Source: an uncultured Prevotellaceae bacterium (lineage in GTDB: Bacteria; Bacteroidota; Bacteroidia; Bacteroidales; Bacteroidaceae). From it: DNA of 64,000 nt. The DNA lies in assembly GCA_902792635.1 (NCBI GenBank), contig CADBAG010000004.1, forward strand, positions 1-64,000, written 5' to 3'. Positions 8,897-18,313 of the stretch are shown here, in pieces. The notes under the pieces are model-generated. The model worked only from the letters and a program-made list of their open reading frames with translations. It did not search any database and was not told the DNA's origin. Each line of letters opens with the position of its first letter. Position 1 is the stretch's first letter. Both the position numbers and the translations under genes were made by a program.

Positions 8897-10411
8897 CTAT
8901 TCCTCCACTCTCTTGAACGCCTTGGGCAGATACTCAATGATGTCGCTTGCCACAAGACTTTCTTTCCCTAAATCTTTCGCAGCAAGGTCACCAGCAAGAC
9001 CATGAAGGTACATGCCGAGCGTGCAGGCGTCAGTCTGATTATAGCCACGCGCAAGCAGGCCCGTGATAATACCCGTCAGCACGTCGCCACTGCCGGCTGT
9101 CGCCATACCACTGTTGCCCGTAGGATTGAACAGCACACGGCCATCGGGGAGACAGAGAGCCGAGTAATGACCTTTTAAGATAATGTATCCCTGCAAGCGC
9201 GAAGCTAACTGGCGGGCTCGCATCAAGCGGTCGTAGCTACTTGCACTCGCACTTCCCATCAGTCGGTCAAACTCCTTCGGATGAGGCGTGAGGATGATAC
9301 CCTTCGGCAACTGCTGTAGCCAAGCCTGATGACTGGCGAGGATATTGATAGCATCCGCATCGGCCACCACCGGACACTTAGCGCGACTGATCTGACCGAT
9401 GAGCGCCACAGCCGTGTTCTCCGACTGTCCTAAGCCCGGGCCGATGCCCAACGCTTCGAAGTCGTCGCAGACCACACTGTCGGAGAACTCATAGTCGTCC
9501 TTATCGAGTTGCAGTACTGCCTCCGGCACACTGATCTGCATGATGTCATAGTTGCGCGCAGGCGTGTGAACAGTGAGTTTCCCCACTCCCGACCGCATGC
9601 AGGCACGCGAAGCGAGGATAGCGGCTCCCGACATACCATAGCTCCCGGCAACGAGCAGCGCATGACCCATTGTACCTTTATTGGCGAAGTCGGGGCGACG
9701 TTTCATGAGTGCACTCACCTCGTGCTCCTCCAAGATCCGGCACTTGGCCTCCGTGTTCATGATATACTCAGGACTGAGACGGATATCGAGCACTTTCAAG
9801 CGTCCGATATACTGCTGACAATCGGGAAGAAGCATCGAGAGTTTCTTCTGCTGAATCGTCAGCGTGAGGTCGGCACGAATGATGTTGGCATGCACGTTGT
9901 AGGTGTTGTCCTCACACATCAGTCCCGACGGTAGGTCAATACTGACGACCTTCGCCGGGCTCTTGTTGATATACTTCACCAACGAGGCGAAGCCACCCAT
10001 GAGCGCCTTGTTCAGTCCAGAGCCGAAGAGACCGTCGATGACAACAGTATCCGGCGTCAGCTCTGGCGGATCGAAGTTGAGCGAGATCTCCGTGAACTGC
10101 ACCTTGCGCTGTTCAACAAGACTCTCGCGATTGGCCGCACAGTCGTCCGACAGTTTATTGTGAATATTAAAAAGGTAAACCGACACCTTATAGCCGGCAT
10201 CAGCAAGAAGACGCGCCACAGCAAGTGCATCGCCACCATTGTTACCGGGTCCTGCAAAGACGACCATCGGTGTCTGATTGGTCCACTCCTCCATGATAGC
10301 GGCGGTGAGGACCTTCGCGGCACGCTCCATGAGGTCAAGACTCCTCACAGGCTCGTGCTCTATCGTATATTGATCAAGCTCATGTAGCTGAGCAGCAGTA
10401 AAAATCTTCAT
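8897..10411 (-). CDS. nnr: Bifunctional NAD(P)H-hydrate epimerase / ADP-dependent dehydratase
   Basis: 504 residues. The N-terminal YjeF_N epimerase domain shows VVFAGPGNNGGDALAVARLL (near 52-71) and GLFGSGLNK. The C-terminal ribokinase-like dehydratase domain ends with NSGMATAGSGDVLTGIITG. The enzyme repairs hydrated NADH/NADPH: the epimerase interconverts R and S forms and the dehydratase restores NAD(P)H at the cost of ADP. The start MKIFTAAQLHELDQ at 10411 is chosen over an upstream ATG because a minus-strand promoter box (10419-10426) lies between them. Divergent from hpt. Confidence 0.95.
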   Translation of the reverse strand: MKIFTAAQLHELDQYTIEHEPVRSLDLMERAAKVLTAAIMEEWTNQTPMVVFAGPGNNGGDALAVARLLADAGYKVSVYLFNIHNKLSDDCAANRESLVEQRKVQFTEISLNFDPPELTPDTVVIDGLFGSGLNKALMGGFASLVKYINKSPAKVVSIDLPSGLMCEDNTYNVHANIIRADLTLTIQQKKLSMLLPDCQQYIGRLKVLDIRLSPEYIMNTEAKCRILEEHEVSALMKRRPDFANKGTMGHALLVAGSYGMSGAAILASRACMRSGVGKLTVHTPARNYDIMQISVPEAVLQLDKDDYEFSDSVVCDDFEALGIGPGLGQSENTAVALIGQISRAKCPVVADADAINILASHQAWLQQLPKGIILTPHPKEFDRLMGSASASSYDRLMRARQLASRLQGYIILKGHYSALCLPDGRVLFNPTGNSGMATAGSGDVLTGIITGLLARGYNQTDACTLGMYLHGLAGDLAAKDLGKESLVASDIIEYLPKAFKRVEE

Positions 10412-10418
10412 ATCACTG

Positions 10419-10426
10419 CAAAAGTA
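10419..10426 (-). promoter_or_regulatory. TAnnTTTG -7 box for the hydrate-repair gene
   Basis: TACTTTTG on the minus strand, 7 bp before the start codon. It forms a divergent pair with the box at 10472-10479. Confidence 0.5.
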
Positions 10427-10471
10427 CTGAAAAGAATGGAGAATAAAGGAAAAAATATCGGCTAATTTTCG

Positions 10472-10479
10472 TAATTTTG
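10472..10479 (+). promoter_or_regulatory. TAnnTTTG -7 box for hpt
   Basis: TAATTTTG, 46 bp before the hpt ATG. Confidence 0.55.
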
Positions 10480-10525
10480 CACTATTATTCGAAATACTGC
10501 ATAAAAGCAACAAAAGTATCGCATC

Positions 10526-11062
10526 ATGAGCATTGTTAAAGTCAAGGACAAGACGTTCAAAACGTTTATTCCCGAAGAAGAAATCCAGCGCCGCGTGAAA
10601 GCCGTGGCAGAGAAACTGAACAAAGACATGGCCGGCAAGAATCCGCTGTTCTTAGCTGTTCTCAACGGCTCTTTCATCTTCGCCGCTGACTTGATGCGGT
10701 ATATCACCATTCCTTGTGAGATATCGTTTGTCAAGCTCGCCTCCTATGAGGGTACGACTTCCACGGGCAAGGTCAAGGAGGTCGTAGGTATCAACCAAGA
10801 CCTTAAAGGCCGTACCGTTGTCATCGTGGAGGACATCGTTGACACGGGTCACACGATGAAGCACATGCTCGAGAGCCTCAGCAAGCACAACCCCGAGTCG
10901 CTGCATATCTGCACGCTGCTCGTCAAACCGAGCAAGCTCGAGGTAGACCTCAATATCGAGTATCCCGCCATGGAGATCCCCAACGACTTCATCGTCGGCT
11001 ACGGACTCGACTACGATCAGCAAGGACGCAATCTGAGAGATATCTATACGATAGTGGAATAA
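10526..11062 (+). CDS. hpt: Hypoxanthine phosphoribosyltransferase
   Basis: 178 residues. A purine-salvage enzyme of the cytosol that joins hypoxanthine (or guanine) to PRPP to give IMP (or GMP). The PRPP-binding signature VVIVEDIVDTGHTM lies near residues 94-107. The N-terminal FLAVLNGSFIFAADLMR and the late FIVGYGLDYDQQGRNL also match the family, and length is normal. It begins a run of same-strand genes hpt-adk-obgE-pgeF-M23, a grouping I recall as common in Bacteroidales. Confidence 0.95.
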   Translation: MSIVKVKDKTFKTFIPEEEIQRRVKAVAEKLNKDMAGKNPLFLAVLNGSFIFAADLMRYITIPCEISFVKLASYEGTTSTGKVKEVVGINQDLKGRTVVIVEDIVDTGHTMKHMLESLSKHNPESLHICTLLVKPSKLEVDLNIEYPAMEIPNDFIVGYGLDYDQQGRNLRDIYTIVE

Positions 11063-11079
11063 GGACCTTCTCAAGAGGC

Positions 11080-11150
11080 CTACCCAAGCCCTCCCTAAAG
11101 GGAGGGATGTGGATTACTTTAAGCTAAAATAGGCTCCACTCTTTAAGCTA
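11080..11150. repeat. GGCCTACCCAAGCCC repeat, copy 1
   Basis: A unit of about 48 bp containing the hairpin CCCTCCCTAAAGGGAGGG and ending in ATTACTTTAAGC. Related copies flank the other end of adk (11757-11960), two direct and one or two inverted. This copy forms the leader region of adk. Confidence 0.8.
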
Positions 11151-11180
11151 AGAGAGACTTCAAGATTAATAATTTTAATA

Positions 11181-11753
11181 ATGAAAAACATCGTGATTTT
11201 CGGTGCCCCAGGTTCAGGTAAGGGCACTCAGAGTGAGAAAATGATTCAGAAGTACGGTTTCGGCCACATCTCCACAGGAGACGTGCTGCGCGATCAGATC
11301 AAGCGTGGCACAGAGTTAGGCAAGACCGCCAAAGGCTATATCGACAATGGTCAGCTCATCCCCGACGACCTCATGGTAAGTATCCTCGCTGACGTCTACG
11401 ACAGCTTCGGCAAGGATCACAAGGGTGTCATCTTCGATGGTTTTCCCCGCACCATCCCGCAGGCAGAGGCTCTGAAGGAGATGCTCGCTAAGCGTGGCCA
11501 CAAGGTGGCTGCCATGATTGAGCTTGACGTTCCTGAGGACGAGCTGATGAAGCGTCTCATCCTCCGCGGCAAGCAGAGCGGTCGCTCCGACGACAACGAG
11601 GAGACCATCAAGAAGCGTCTCACCGTTTATCACAACCAGACTGCTCCCCTTATCGAGTGGTACGAGAAAGAGGGCATTCACCATCACATCAACGGTCTTG
11701 GTGAGCTCGACAGAATCTTCGGCGACATCTGCGCAGTCATTGATAACTTATAA
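11181..11753 (+). CDS. adk: Adenylate kinase (short form)
   Basis: 190 residues. Interconverts ATP + AMP and 2 ADP. The P-loop GAPGSGKGTQ lies at residues 7-16, the AMP-binding GHISTGDVLRDQI follows, and FDGFPRTIPQA is near 84. The LID region is short (RGKQSGRSDDNEETIKKRL) and lacks the four-cysteine zinc site, so this is the short-LID type, which explains the length. Placed between hpt and obgE, with repeat copies on both sides. Confidence 0.97.
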   Translation: MKNIVIFGAPGSGKGTQSEKMIQKYGFGHISTGDVLRDQIKRGTELGKTAKGYIDNGQLIPDDLMVSILADVYDSFGKDHKGVIFDGFPRTIPQAEALKEMLAKRGHKVAAMIELDVPEDELMKRLILRGKQSGRSDDNEETIKKRLTVYHNQTAPLIEWYEKEGIHHHINGLGELDRIFGDICAVIDNL

Positions 11754-11756
11754 TAA

Positions 11757-11960
11757 AAGGGGCCTAACCAAGCCTTCCCTGAAGGGAAGGATGAAGTTTA
11801 ACCTAGGGGCCTAACCAAGCCTTCCCTAAAGGGAAGGATGTTGATTACTTTAAGCAATAATCAGCATGAAAAATGGCAGGTGAATGGAATATGGTAATCA
11901 ACATCCCTCCCTTTAGGGAGGGCTTGGGTAGGCCGGAGGGCTTGGGTAGGCCTCTTCTGT
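11757..11960. repeat. Cluster of the ~48-bp GGCCTA(A/C)CC repeat between adk and obgE
   Basis: Two direct copies (near 11761 and 11808) carry CCTTCCCT(G/A)AAGGGAAGG hairpins. An inverted copy with CCCTCCCTTTAGGGAGGG runs from about 11895 to 11936, followed by a second GGAGGGCTTGGGTAGGCC half. Direct and inverted copies share GTTGATTACTTTAAGC/GGTAATCAAC, so a long stem-loop could form in the obgE leader. Confidence 0.85.
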
Positions 11961-11979
11961 AGGCCCCTATTTTGTACTT

Positions 11980-13116
11980 ATGGAATCAAACTTTGTAGAC
12001 TACGTGCGCATCGTCTGCCGCTCCGGAAAAGGCGGCAGAGGATCGGCGCACCTCAGACACGTGAAATACCAGCCCAACGGCGGACCGGACGGCGGTGACG
12101 GTGGCCACGGAGGAAGCATCATCCTGCGCGGCAACCATAACTATTGGACCCTGCTGCACCTGAAATATCAGAAGCACGTCTTCGCAGAGCACGGTGGCAA
12201 CGGCGGTGCCGACAAATGTCATGGCACCGACGGCAAGGACTCGTATATCGATGTGCCATGTGGCACCGTGGTCTACAATGCCGAGACCGGTAAGTACGTC
12301 TGCGACATCACATACGACGGCCAGGAGGTGGTGCTGCTGCAAGGCGGACGCGGCGGATTGGGTAACTTCCAGTTCCGCACCGCTACGCGTCAGGCACCGC
12401 GCTTCGCACAGCCGGGAGAGCCCGCCCAGGAGATGACGGTCATCCTTGAGCTTAAGCTCTTAGCCGACGTCGGTCTCGTAGGCTTCCCCAATGCAGGTAA
12501 GTCCACACTGCTCTCCGCCCTCTCGAGCGCTAAACCGAAGATTGCCAACTACCCGTTCACGACGCTTGAGCCCTCGCTCGGCATCGTGAGCTACCGCGAC
12601 GGCAAGTCGTTCGTCATGGCCGACATCCCCGGTATCATAGAGGGAGCCAGCGAAGGCAAAGGTCTCGGCCTGCGGTTCCTCCGACATATCGAGCGCAACT
12701 CGCTCCTGCTCTTCATGGTACCCGGCGAGAGCAACGACATCAAGCACGACTATGAGGTGCTGTTGGGCGAACTGAAGAAGTTCAACCCCGACATGCTCGA
12801 GAAGCACCGCGTGCTTGCCGTGACGAAATGTGACCTCCTCGACGACGAGCTTATCAGCATGCTCAAAGAGGAGCTGCCCGATGATCTCCCCGTGGTGTTC
12901 ATCTCTGCCGTGACCGGCTACGGCCTCGACGAGCTGAAGGATGTGCTGTGGCGCGAACTGAACAGTGAGAGCAACAAGCTCGCAGAAATCACGGCTGAAG
13001 ACACGCTCGTGCACCGCGACAAGGACATGGGTGCCTTCCAGCAAGAAATGCACGACGAGGATGTCGATGAAGATGATATCGAAGTAGTGGATGCGGAAGA
13101 GGTCGAAGATAATTAG
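11980..13116 (+). CDS. obgE: Obg/CgtA family GTPase
   Basis: 378 residues. A ribosome-associated GTPase involved in 50S maturation and stress control. The glycine-rich Obg fold occupies about 1-158, then the G domain with G1 [12 protein letters not shown]3 DIPGIIEG followed by ASEGKGLG, G4 TKCD and G5 ISAV. Instead of an OCT domain it ends in a very acidic tail ([20 protein letters not shown]), seen in several Bacteroidetes Obg proteins as far as I recall. Confidence 0.97.
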   Translation: MESNFVDYVRIVCRSGKGGRGSAHLRHVKYQPNGGPDGGDGGHGGSIILRGNHNYWTLLHLKYQKHVFAEHGGNGGADKCHGTDGKDSYIDVPCGTVVYNAETGKYVCDITYDGQEVVLLQGGRGGLGNFQFRTATRQAPRFAQPGEPAQEMTVILELKLLADVGLVGFPNAGKSTLLSALSSAKPKIANYPFTTLEPSLGIVSYRDGKSFVMADIPGIIEGASEGKGLGLRFLRHIERNSLLLFMVPGESNDIKHDYEVLLGELKKFNPDMLEKHRVLAVTKCDLLDDELISMLKEELPDDLPVVFISAVTGYGLDELKDVLWRELNSESNKLAEITAEDTLVHRDKDMGAFQQEMHDEDVDEDDIEVVDAEEVEDN

Positions 13117-13141
13117 TAATTTGTAATTAGGTTCTTCAACT

Positions 13142-13464
13142 TTTTGGGTTGCTGAGTGCCTCGGAGAGGCACACTCTGGATAACCCCAGGCAAAGGAGCG
13201 TAGCGACTGTAGCCTGGGGCTTAGGGCGGAAGGCGGAATAGCTGATCTCCAGCCTCGGAGAGGCTGACTGCACGATAGTGCGCTATGTCTTTATTAGCTT
13301 GTGTCGGCGACATAGCGCGCCAAGGCGCAGTCTGCCTCTCCGAGGCAGAAGGTCAAGTGTCACATCTCTATCATAACACACCCCAGGCTGCGTCGCTGCG
13401 CTCCTTTGCCTGGGGTTATGCAGAATCAGCCTCTCCGAGGCTGTATACCGCCATCAACCCGAAA
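13142..13464. repeat. Composite palindromic element, copy C
   Basis: This fills the 373-bp gap between obgE and pgeF. Modules in order: TTTTGGGTT end, GTGCCTCGGAGAGGCAC, CCCCAGGC/GCCTGGGG hairpin (13184-13219), AGCCTCGGAGAGGCT, ACTGCACGATAGTGCGCTA with ATGTC, loop, GACATAGCGCGCC then AAGGCGCAGT, CTGCCTCTCCGAGGCAG, inverted CCCCAGGC/GCCTGGGG hairpin (13381-13415), AGCCTCTCCGAGGCT, end ATCAACCCGAAA. It is the cleanest full copy. A short frame across it (13285-13509) is repeat-derived. Confidence 0.9.
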
Positions 13465-13489
13465 CGGAATAACACCAAATTAGTAATTA

Positions 13490-14278
13490 ATGAAGTTACA
13501 TTATTATAATATTGCCGATGATGTCATTGCTTTCTCCACCACACGACATGGTGGGGCGAGCAAAGGCAACCACGGCGAACTGAACATCAATCCTTATTGC
13601 GGTGACAACGCCGCAGCCATCACTGCTAACCGCGAAGCACTCTGTAAGACCCTGAACATAGAGGACTGCCATTTGTTTCTGCCTCATCAGGTTCATGACA
13701 TCGAATGTCTCGATGTCACTGAAGACGTGCTTCATGCTTCCCCAAAACAACGCCAGCAGCTCCTTGAAGGCAAGGATGCACTGATGACCTCCCTACCCCA
13801 TGTCTGCATCGGCGTGTCGACAGCCGACTGCATCCCCGTCTTGCTCTACGACCCACGGCACCATGCCAAAGCTGCAATCCATGCCGGATGGCGCGGCACC
13901 GTGAGTCGTATCGTCAAAGAGACCTTCAGAAAGATGCAGCGACGCTACGGTACGCTCCCCGAAGACACGCTTGCTGTCATCGGACCGGGCATCACCCTAA
14001 AGAACTTTGAGGTAGGACAGGAAGTCTACGACGACTTTGCCGCACATGGCTTCGACATGCGCCTCATCGCACAGAAGTTCCCGTGCAAGAACAATCCTAC
14101 ACAAGAGAAGTGGCACATCAACCTCCCCCTCTGCAACCAGCTGCAGTTGGAGAGCGTAGGCGTACCACGAGGTAATATCCAACAGTCGGGCATCTGTACC
14201 TATGATGATGTCGCCGATTTCTTCTCCGCAAGAAGATTGGGTATCAATTCGGGAAGGATATATACGGGGATCATATAG
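13490..14278 (+). CDS. pgeF: Peptidoglycan editing factor / YlmD-type laccase-domain protein
   Basis: 262 residues. The family signature is present: HQVH near residue 66, STADCIPVLLYDP near 108, and AAIHAGWRGT near 126 supply the metal-binding His-Cys-His site. E. coli PgeF removes wrongly incorporated L-Ser from peptidoglycan precursors; other members are reported as purine nucleosidases or polyphenol oxidases, so the exact activity here is an inference. Its position before an M23 cell-wall peptidase fits an envelope role. Confidence 0.9.
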   Translation: MKLHYYNIADDVIAFSTTRHGGASKGNHGELNINPYCGDNAAAITANREALCKTLNIEDCHLFLPHQVHDIECLDVTEDVLHASPKQRQQLLEGKDALMTSLPHVCIGVSTADCIPVLLYDPRHHAKAAIHAGWRGTVSRIVKETFRKMQRRYGTLPEDTLAVIGPGITLKNFEVGQEVYDDFAAHGFDMRLIAQKFPCKNNPTQEKWHINLPLCNQLQLESVGVPRGNIQQSGICTYDDVADFFSARRLGINSGRIYTGII

Positions 14279-14346
14279 GCCCCACCCCTACCGGCCCCAC
14301 CCCTACCGGCCCCACCCCTACCCCTCCCCCATCCAGGGGAGGGGCC
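14279..14346. repeat. C-rich repeat after pgeF
   Basis: Three tandem GGCCCCACCCCTACC units are followed by CCCCTCCCCCATCCAGGGG. Same family as 8761-8896. It starts next to the pgeF stop and may act as a 3' hairpin. Confidence 0.75.
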
Positions 14347-14407
14347 TAATTACTATGCGCATACCAAACAATGAATAGGAAACAATCATCAATGATAGAA
14401 TCAAATA

Positions 14408-14552
14408 TAATATATCCTCCACATTCTTGGCCGGAGAGCGCCTCGAAGAGGCACCACATGGTTAACCCCAGGCAAGGCTCTGCCGCAGCCTGGGGAATAG
14501 ATAGAGTAGATTTGCTCTGCAAAGTGTCCTCGAAGAGGGCGAACCTTATAAA
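14408..14552. repeat. Half copy of the composite palindromic element
   Basis: Contains GCGCCTCGAAGAGGC, a CCCCAGGC/GCCTGGGG hairpin with a shortened loop, and the CCTCGAAGAGGGCGAACCT motif (14528-14546) found in the centre of copy A. The last motif plus TATAAAG runs directly into the ATG of the M23 gene, so the element forms its 5' leader. Confidence 0.75.
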
Positions 14553-14553
14553 G

Positions 14554-15669
14554 ATGTTATGCGATAAGTGCTGGATACTGTTGCTCTGTCTCGCAACAGT
14601 CCTCCCTTCCTCCGCCCAGCGCACCCGCTTCTCTGCCACTGAGCAGGCGTCTATCAGCGTGCCGACGCCGGGACTCTTCTCGCAGAGCAATGCATTCAAT
14701 ATCGACTTCCGCATCCTACGCGACAATGAGTATTCGTTTCCTTTACCGGTAGGTAAAGCAACGGTAAAAGACGGAGCATTAGAGATAACAACTACGAAAG
14801 GTGATGCCGTGAAAGCCATGTTCAGTGGTACCGTTCGACTGTCTAAGCGCACACAACAATACGGCAACACCATCGTCATCCGACACGACAACGGGCTCGA
14901 GACCGTCTATGCCTACAACGCACAGAACCTCGTAAGCATAGGGCAGCGCGTGAAAGCCGGACAGACCATCGCCATCGTCGGTGGAGATGACGGCCGCACC
15001 TTCTGTCTTTTCTCCATCATGGTCAATGGCGGCAGGATCAATCCTGAAACGATCCTTGAACCGAAGAGCCACCGATTGCGCAAGCAAGTACTGCAATGCC
15101 GCAAGAACGGAAATCGCGTGTCAGTATCAGTTCTCAACGCCGAAAAAGAGAAAGCGCTTAGCTTAGATCCCGATGACAACGACGACAGTGATTTCAACAA
15201 CGGCTCAACTTTAAACCTCGACCTGAAGAAGATTGAGGAGCAGCACTGGTCCTACCCCCTCCCCGGTGCCCATGTCATCAGTCCTTATGGCGGACGTGGT
15301 GGCCGTGGCCACTCGGGTGTTGACATCAAGACCAAGCCCAACGATGAGGTCTTGGCAGCCTTCGATGGCGTCGTCGTGCAGTCCGGCCCCTACTACGGTT
15401 ACGGCAACTACATCGTCATCCGCCACGCCTATGGCTTCTCAACCTGTTACAGTCACCAGTCAAAGAATTTCGTAAAGGCCGGACAAAAGGTGAAAGCCGG
15501 TCAGGTCATCGGACTCACGGGACAGACAGGCCGCGCCACGACACCTCACCTCCACTTCGAGATTCGTTTCTGTGGCCGCCCCATCAATCCTTCTATCTTC
15601 TTTGATCACGCCAACCACACGCTGAAAGCACGCGTGCTCACCGTCCAAAAGGGCAGAAGCATAAAATAG
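14554..15669 (+). CDS. M23 peptidase with a degenerate and an intact LytM domain
   Basis: 371 residues from the ATG at 14554; earlier starts translate the repeat. A signal peptide (MLCDKCWILLLCLATVLPSS) precedes two LytM-like domains. The first (about 48-170) keeps the fold pattern (PVGKATV, GLETVYAYN, INPETIL) but lacks the HxxxD and HxH zinc ligands. The second has HSGVD (H253, D257) and HLHFE (H332, H334). The protein probably cuts peptidoglycan cross-bridges in the periplasm, with the first domain as a regulatory or binding module (inference). Confidence 0.9.
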   Translation: MLCDKCWILLLCLATVLPSSAQRTRFSATEQASISVPTPGLFSQSNAFNIDFRILRDNEYSFPLPVGKATVKDGALEITTTKGDAVKAMFSGTVRLSKRTQQYGNTIVIRHDNGLETVYAYNAQNLVSIGQRVKAGQTIAIVGGDDGRTFCLFSIMVNGGRINPETILEPKSHRLRKQVLQCRKNGNRVSVSVLNAEKEKALSLDPDDNDDSDFNNGSTLNLDLKKIEEQHWSYPLPGAHVISPYGGRGGRGHSGVDIKTKPNDEVLAAFDGVVVQSGPYYGYGNYIVIRHAYGFSTCYSHQSKNFVKAGQKVKAGQVIGLTGQTGRATTPHLHFEIRFCGRPINPSIFFDHANHTLKARVLTVQKGRSIK

Positions 15670-15677
15670 TATCGACA

Positions 15678-15765
15678 TTGGCCGGCACGTGACGAACAAT
15701 TGGCCGGCACGTGACGAACAATTGGCCGGCACGTGGCGAACAATTGGCTGACACGTGGCGAACGA
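15678..15765. repeat. Four-unit 22-bp tandem array with CACGTG cores
   Basis: Four exact 22-bp units, each TTGGC(C/T)G(G/A)CACGTG(A/G)CG followed by AACAA or AACGA. The array begins 8 bp after the M23 stop and ends 8 bp before the stop of the minus-strand GH2 gene. A five-unit relative is at 52508-52617. There are no spacers, so it is not a CRISPR. Confidence 0.9.
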
Positions 15766-15772
15766 TATCATT

Positions 15773-18229
15773 TCAGTTGCAGAGCCTCAGCTCGCTTTCT
15801 TTCAGCATCGGGCTCGTCGCCGTGACGGTCACCTCTTTAGCATCGGCATCCTTCCGGATGACGACGAGGGCCTTTCCAAAGAAAGCCTTGCGGTGATCAG
15901 CCTTGAAACGCTCCATGGAGGTCTGCGAGCCATTGTCGACACCGATGATTGTGCCACCGGTAACTGAGAAGTGGATATCGTCTTCTGCCCACGGACAGAG
16001 GTTACCATCCTTGTCGACGACCTCAGCATTGACAAACAGCGTGTTCTTGCCGTCATAATCTTTCGTCAGGCGAACGGTGTATTCAGGACCAGCCGTACGG
16101 ATGACCTGTTCCTTCACAACCTTACCGCCTTTGCGCGACACGGCTTTCACCTCTCCCGGCTCGTACTGTACGCGCCAAGCGACATGATACTGGTGATCAT
16201 TTTCTTTGCGGCGCACACCCTGGCTCTTTCCATTGACAAAGAGCTCCACCTCATCAGCATTGTTGTAGTAGCACCACATATCGATGGTCTGTCCTTTCGT
16301 CCAGTTCCAGTGAGGAAAGAGATGGAGCACCGGTTTGTCGGTCCACTCACTCTGATACATGTAATAACTGTCCTTTGGGAAGCCCGCGAGGTCGATGATG
16401 CCAAAGTAACTGCTGCGTGCAGGGAAACCGTAAGGCGTCGGTTCTCCGATATAATCCCAGCCCGTCCAGATGAACTGTCCGGCGCAATAGGGCGTATGCT
16501 TCACTACATCCCACGACTCCTCATGCGTGGCGCCCCATGGCACGCGGCAGTTGTCATAAACTGAGCACATCATCGACGGATCGGTGAAAGGCTTGTCCCA
16601 ACGCTCGGGCATGACGAAGACAGAGGCGGACGGCATGCGGTAATAGCCACGTGTAGCCAATGCCGAGACGCTCTCCGTGAAGAGAAACGGCTTGCCGGGG
16701 AAGTTCTTCGGCACATCTTTCACATACTGATGGTGATAGTTGAAGCCAATGATGTCGAGCGCTCCGCTCTTGAAGAGGTGGTTGTCGGGGCTCGGCTCAT
16801 TGCAACCGGCTGTGATGTAATAACGCTGGCCGTTGAAGGTTAGGGGTTGAGCGTTGTGCCCTCCATCAAGAGACAGATTGTCTTTCACGATGTTGACGAG
16901 ATGCTGCGTGAGCAAGGCATTCGGTGTCATCTCCTTGCCGTGGGCCAGTGTCGAAGCATCGTGCCCTGCATTGAGGATGAGGTTGGCCTGTTCAAGCGTC
17001 AGCTCATCGGCGTTGGCGGAGGACCATTGTTCCAAGACCTCGTTACCGATGCTCCATATCAGGATAGACGGATGGTTACGGTCGCGCCGCACCATGTCGG
17101 AGAGGTCGCGCTCATGCCACTGATCGAAGAAGCGGGCGTAGTCGTTTTTCGACTTCCGTCTGCGCCACATGTCGAAACTCTCATCCATAACGATGAAGCC
17201 CATCGTGTCGCACATATTGAGCAACTCCGGAGCGGGAGGATTATGACTGCAACGGATGGCGTTGACACCCATCTCCTTCAGTTTGAGGAGTTGCCGGTGC
17301 AAAGCGTCTTCATTGAGTGCAGCCCCGAGACAACCGAGGTCATGATGGTCACAGACACCATTCAGCTTCATGTTCTTGCCATTGAGCCAGAAGCCGGTCT
17401 TGGCATCGAAACGATAGTCACGGAAGCCCGTCGTCGTCGTCACCTCGTCAACAGTCTTGTTGTCCACAATGACCTCACTCTTGACGGTGTAAACATTAGG
17501 CGACGAAGGCGACCACAAGTGAGGCTTTTTCACCTTGAGTTGTTGCTCCGATGAGCCATTCTCTTGTTGTGCTACGATCTTGCCCGACGCATCATAGACG
17601 GTGTTGCGCACGGCAGGATGGACACCATTGAGGTTACAGAGGTCAAGTTTGACCGTTATGTTGCCTTTGCCATCAGTGACGACATGATTGCCCCACTGGC
17701 CGATATGCAATGTGTTTACTTTTGTGAGCCACACATGGCGGTAGATACCACAGCCACTGTACCAACGGCTGTTAGGCTGGTCGCTGTCGTCCACCTTCAC
17801 GGCAATGACATTATCTTTCTGAAGATAAGGCGTGAGGTCATAGCTGAACGAACTGTAGCCGTAAGGGCGGGTGCCGAGCCGATGACCATTGATCCACACC
17901 GTAGCGTTCATATAAACGCCATCGAAATCGATGAAGAGCTGCTCTCCGTCTTTTACATCTGCCTTGAAATGCTTACGGTACCAGCCGATACCGCCTGGCA
18001 GGGCGCCGCCACTTGCTCCCGAAGGATTACTTACGGAGAAGTCGCCCTCGATAGCCCAGTCGTGTGGGAGATTGAGAAGACGCCAACTGCTGTCATCGAC
18101 ATTCTGCTGATACAAAGCTGTGTCTGATGGATTGAGAATGAAGCGCCAGCTATCATCAAAAAGCCTGCGTTCACGGGCCTGAAGGCCCATGACACAGGTT
18201 AAGAATATGAGAAGGAATGCTTTACGCAT
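15773..18229 (-). CDS. Glycoside hydrolase family 2, probable beta-galactosidase
   Basis: 818 residues with signal peptide (MRKAFLLIFLTCVMGLQA). The order is a sugar-binding jelly-roll domain (about 20-185), an immunoglobulin-like domain, a TIM barrel (about 280-560) and C-terminal beta domains. The acid/base Glu is E397 in IWSIGNEV and the nucleophile E519 in FLFTES. The family includes beta-galactosidases, glucuronidases and mannosidases; the set of neighbours favours removal of galactose from xyloglucan side chains. It is the most distal gene of the polysaccharide locus, separated from GH31 by a repeat element. Confidence 0.9.
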   Translation of the reverse strand: MRKAFLLIFLTCVMGLQARERRLFDDSWRFILNPSDTALYQQNVDDSSWRLLNLPHDWAIEGDFSVSNPSGASGGALPGGIGWYRKHFKADVKDGEQLFIDFDGVYMNATVWINGHRLGTRPYGYSSFSYDLTPYLQKDNVIAVKVDDSDQPNSRWYSGCGIYRHVWLTKVNTLHIGQWGNHVVTDGKGNITVKLDLCNLNGVHPAVRNTVYDASGKIVAQQENGSSEQQLKVKKPHLWSPSSPNVYTVKSEVIVDNKTVDEVTTTTGFRDYRFDAKTGFWLNGKNMKLNGVCDHHDLGCLGAALNEDALHRQLLKLKEMGVNAIRCSHNPPAPELLNMCDTMGFIVMDESFDMWRRRKSKNDYARFFDQWHERDLSDMVRRDRNHPSILIWSIGNEVLEQWSSANADELTLEQANLILNAGHDASTLAHGKEMTPNALLTQHLVNIVKDNLSLDGGHNAQPLTFNGQRYYITAGCNEPSPDNHLFKSGALDIIGFNYHHQYVKDVPKNFPGKPFLFTESVSALATRGYYRMPSASVFVMPERWDKPFTDPSMMCSVYDNCRVPWGATHEESWDVVKHTPYCAGQFIWTGWDYIGEPTPYGFPARSSYFGIIDLAGFPKDSYYMYQSEWTDKPVLHLFPHWNWTKGQTIDMWCYYNNADEVELFVNGKSQGVRRKENDHQYHVAWRVQYEPGEVKAVSRKGGKVVKEQVIRTAGPEYTVRLTKDYDGKNTLFVNAEVVDKDGNLCPWAEDDIHFSVTGGTIIGVDNGSQTSMERFKADHRKAFFGKALVVIRKDADAKEVTVTATSPMLKESELRLCN

Positions 18230-18313
18230 AAGTATTGTCTTTTGAAGATTTGGAGTATATGAAGCTATTATTTGTGATTCTTCCGATTGTAGGGATTATG
18301 TTGGGGTCATCAG

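Noticed and set aside
10414..10513. N-terminal extension of the NAD(P)H-hydrate repair enzyme
   Set aside because: It crosses the divergent promoter region and begins before the TACTTTTG box; homologous proteins start at MKIFT-like sequence.
15678..15765. CRISPR-like array
   Set aside because: Units follow each other with no spacers and no cas genes are near; the same holds at 52508-52617 and 7205-7301.
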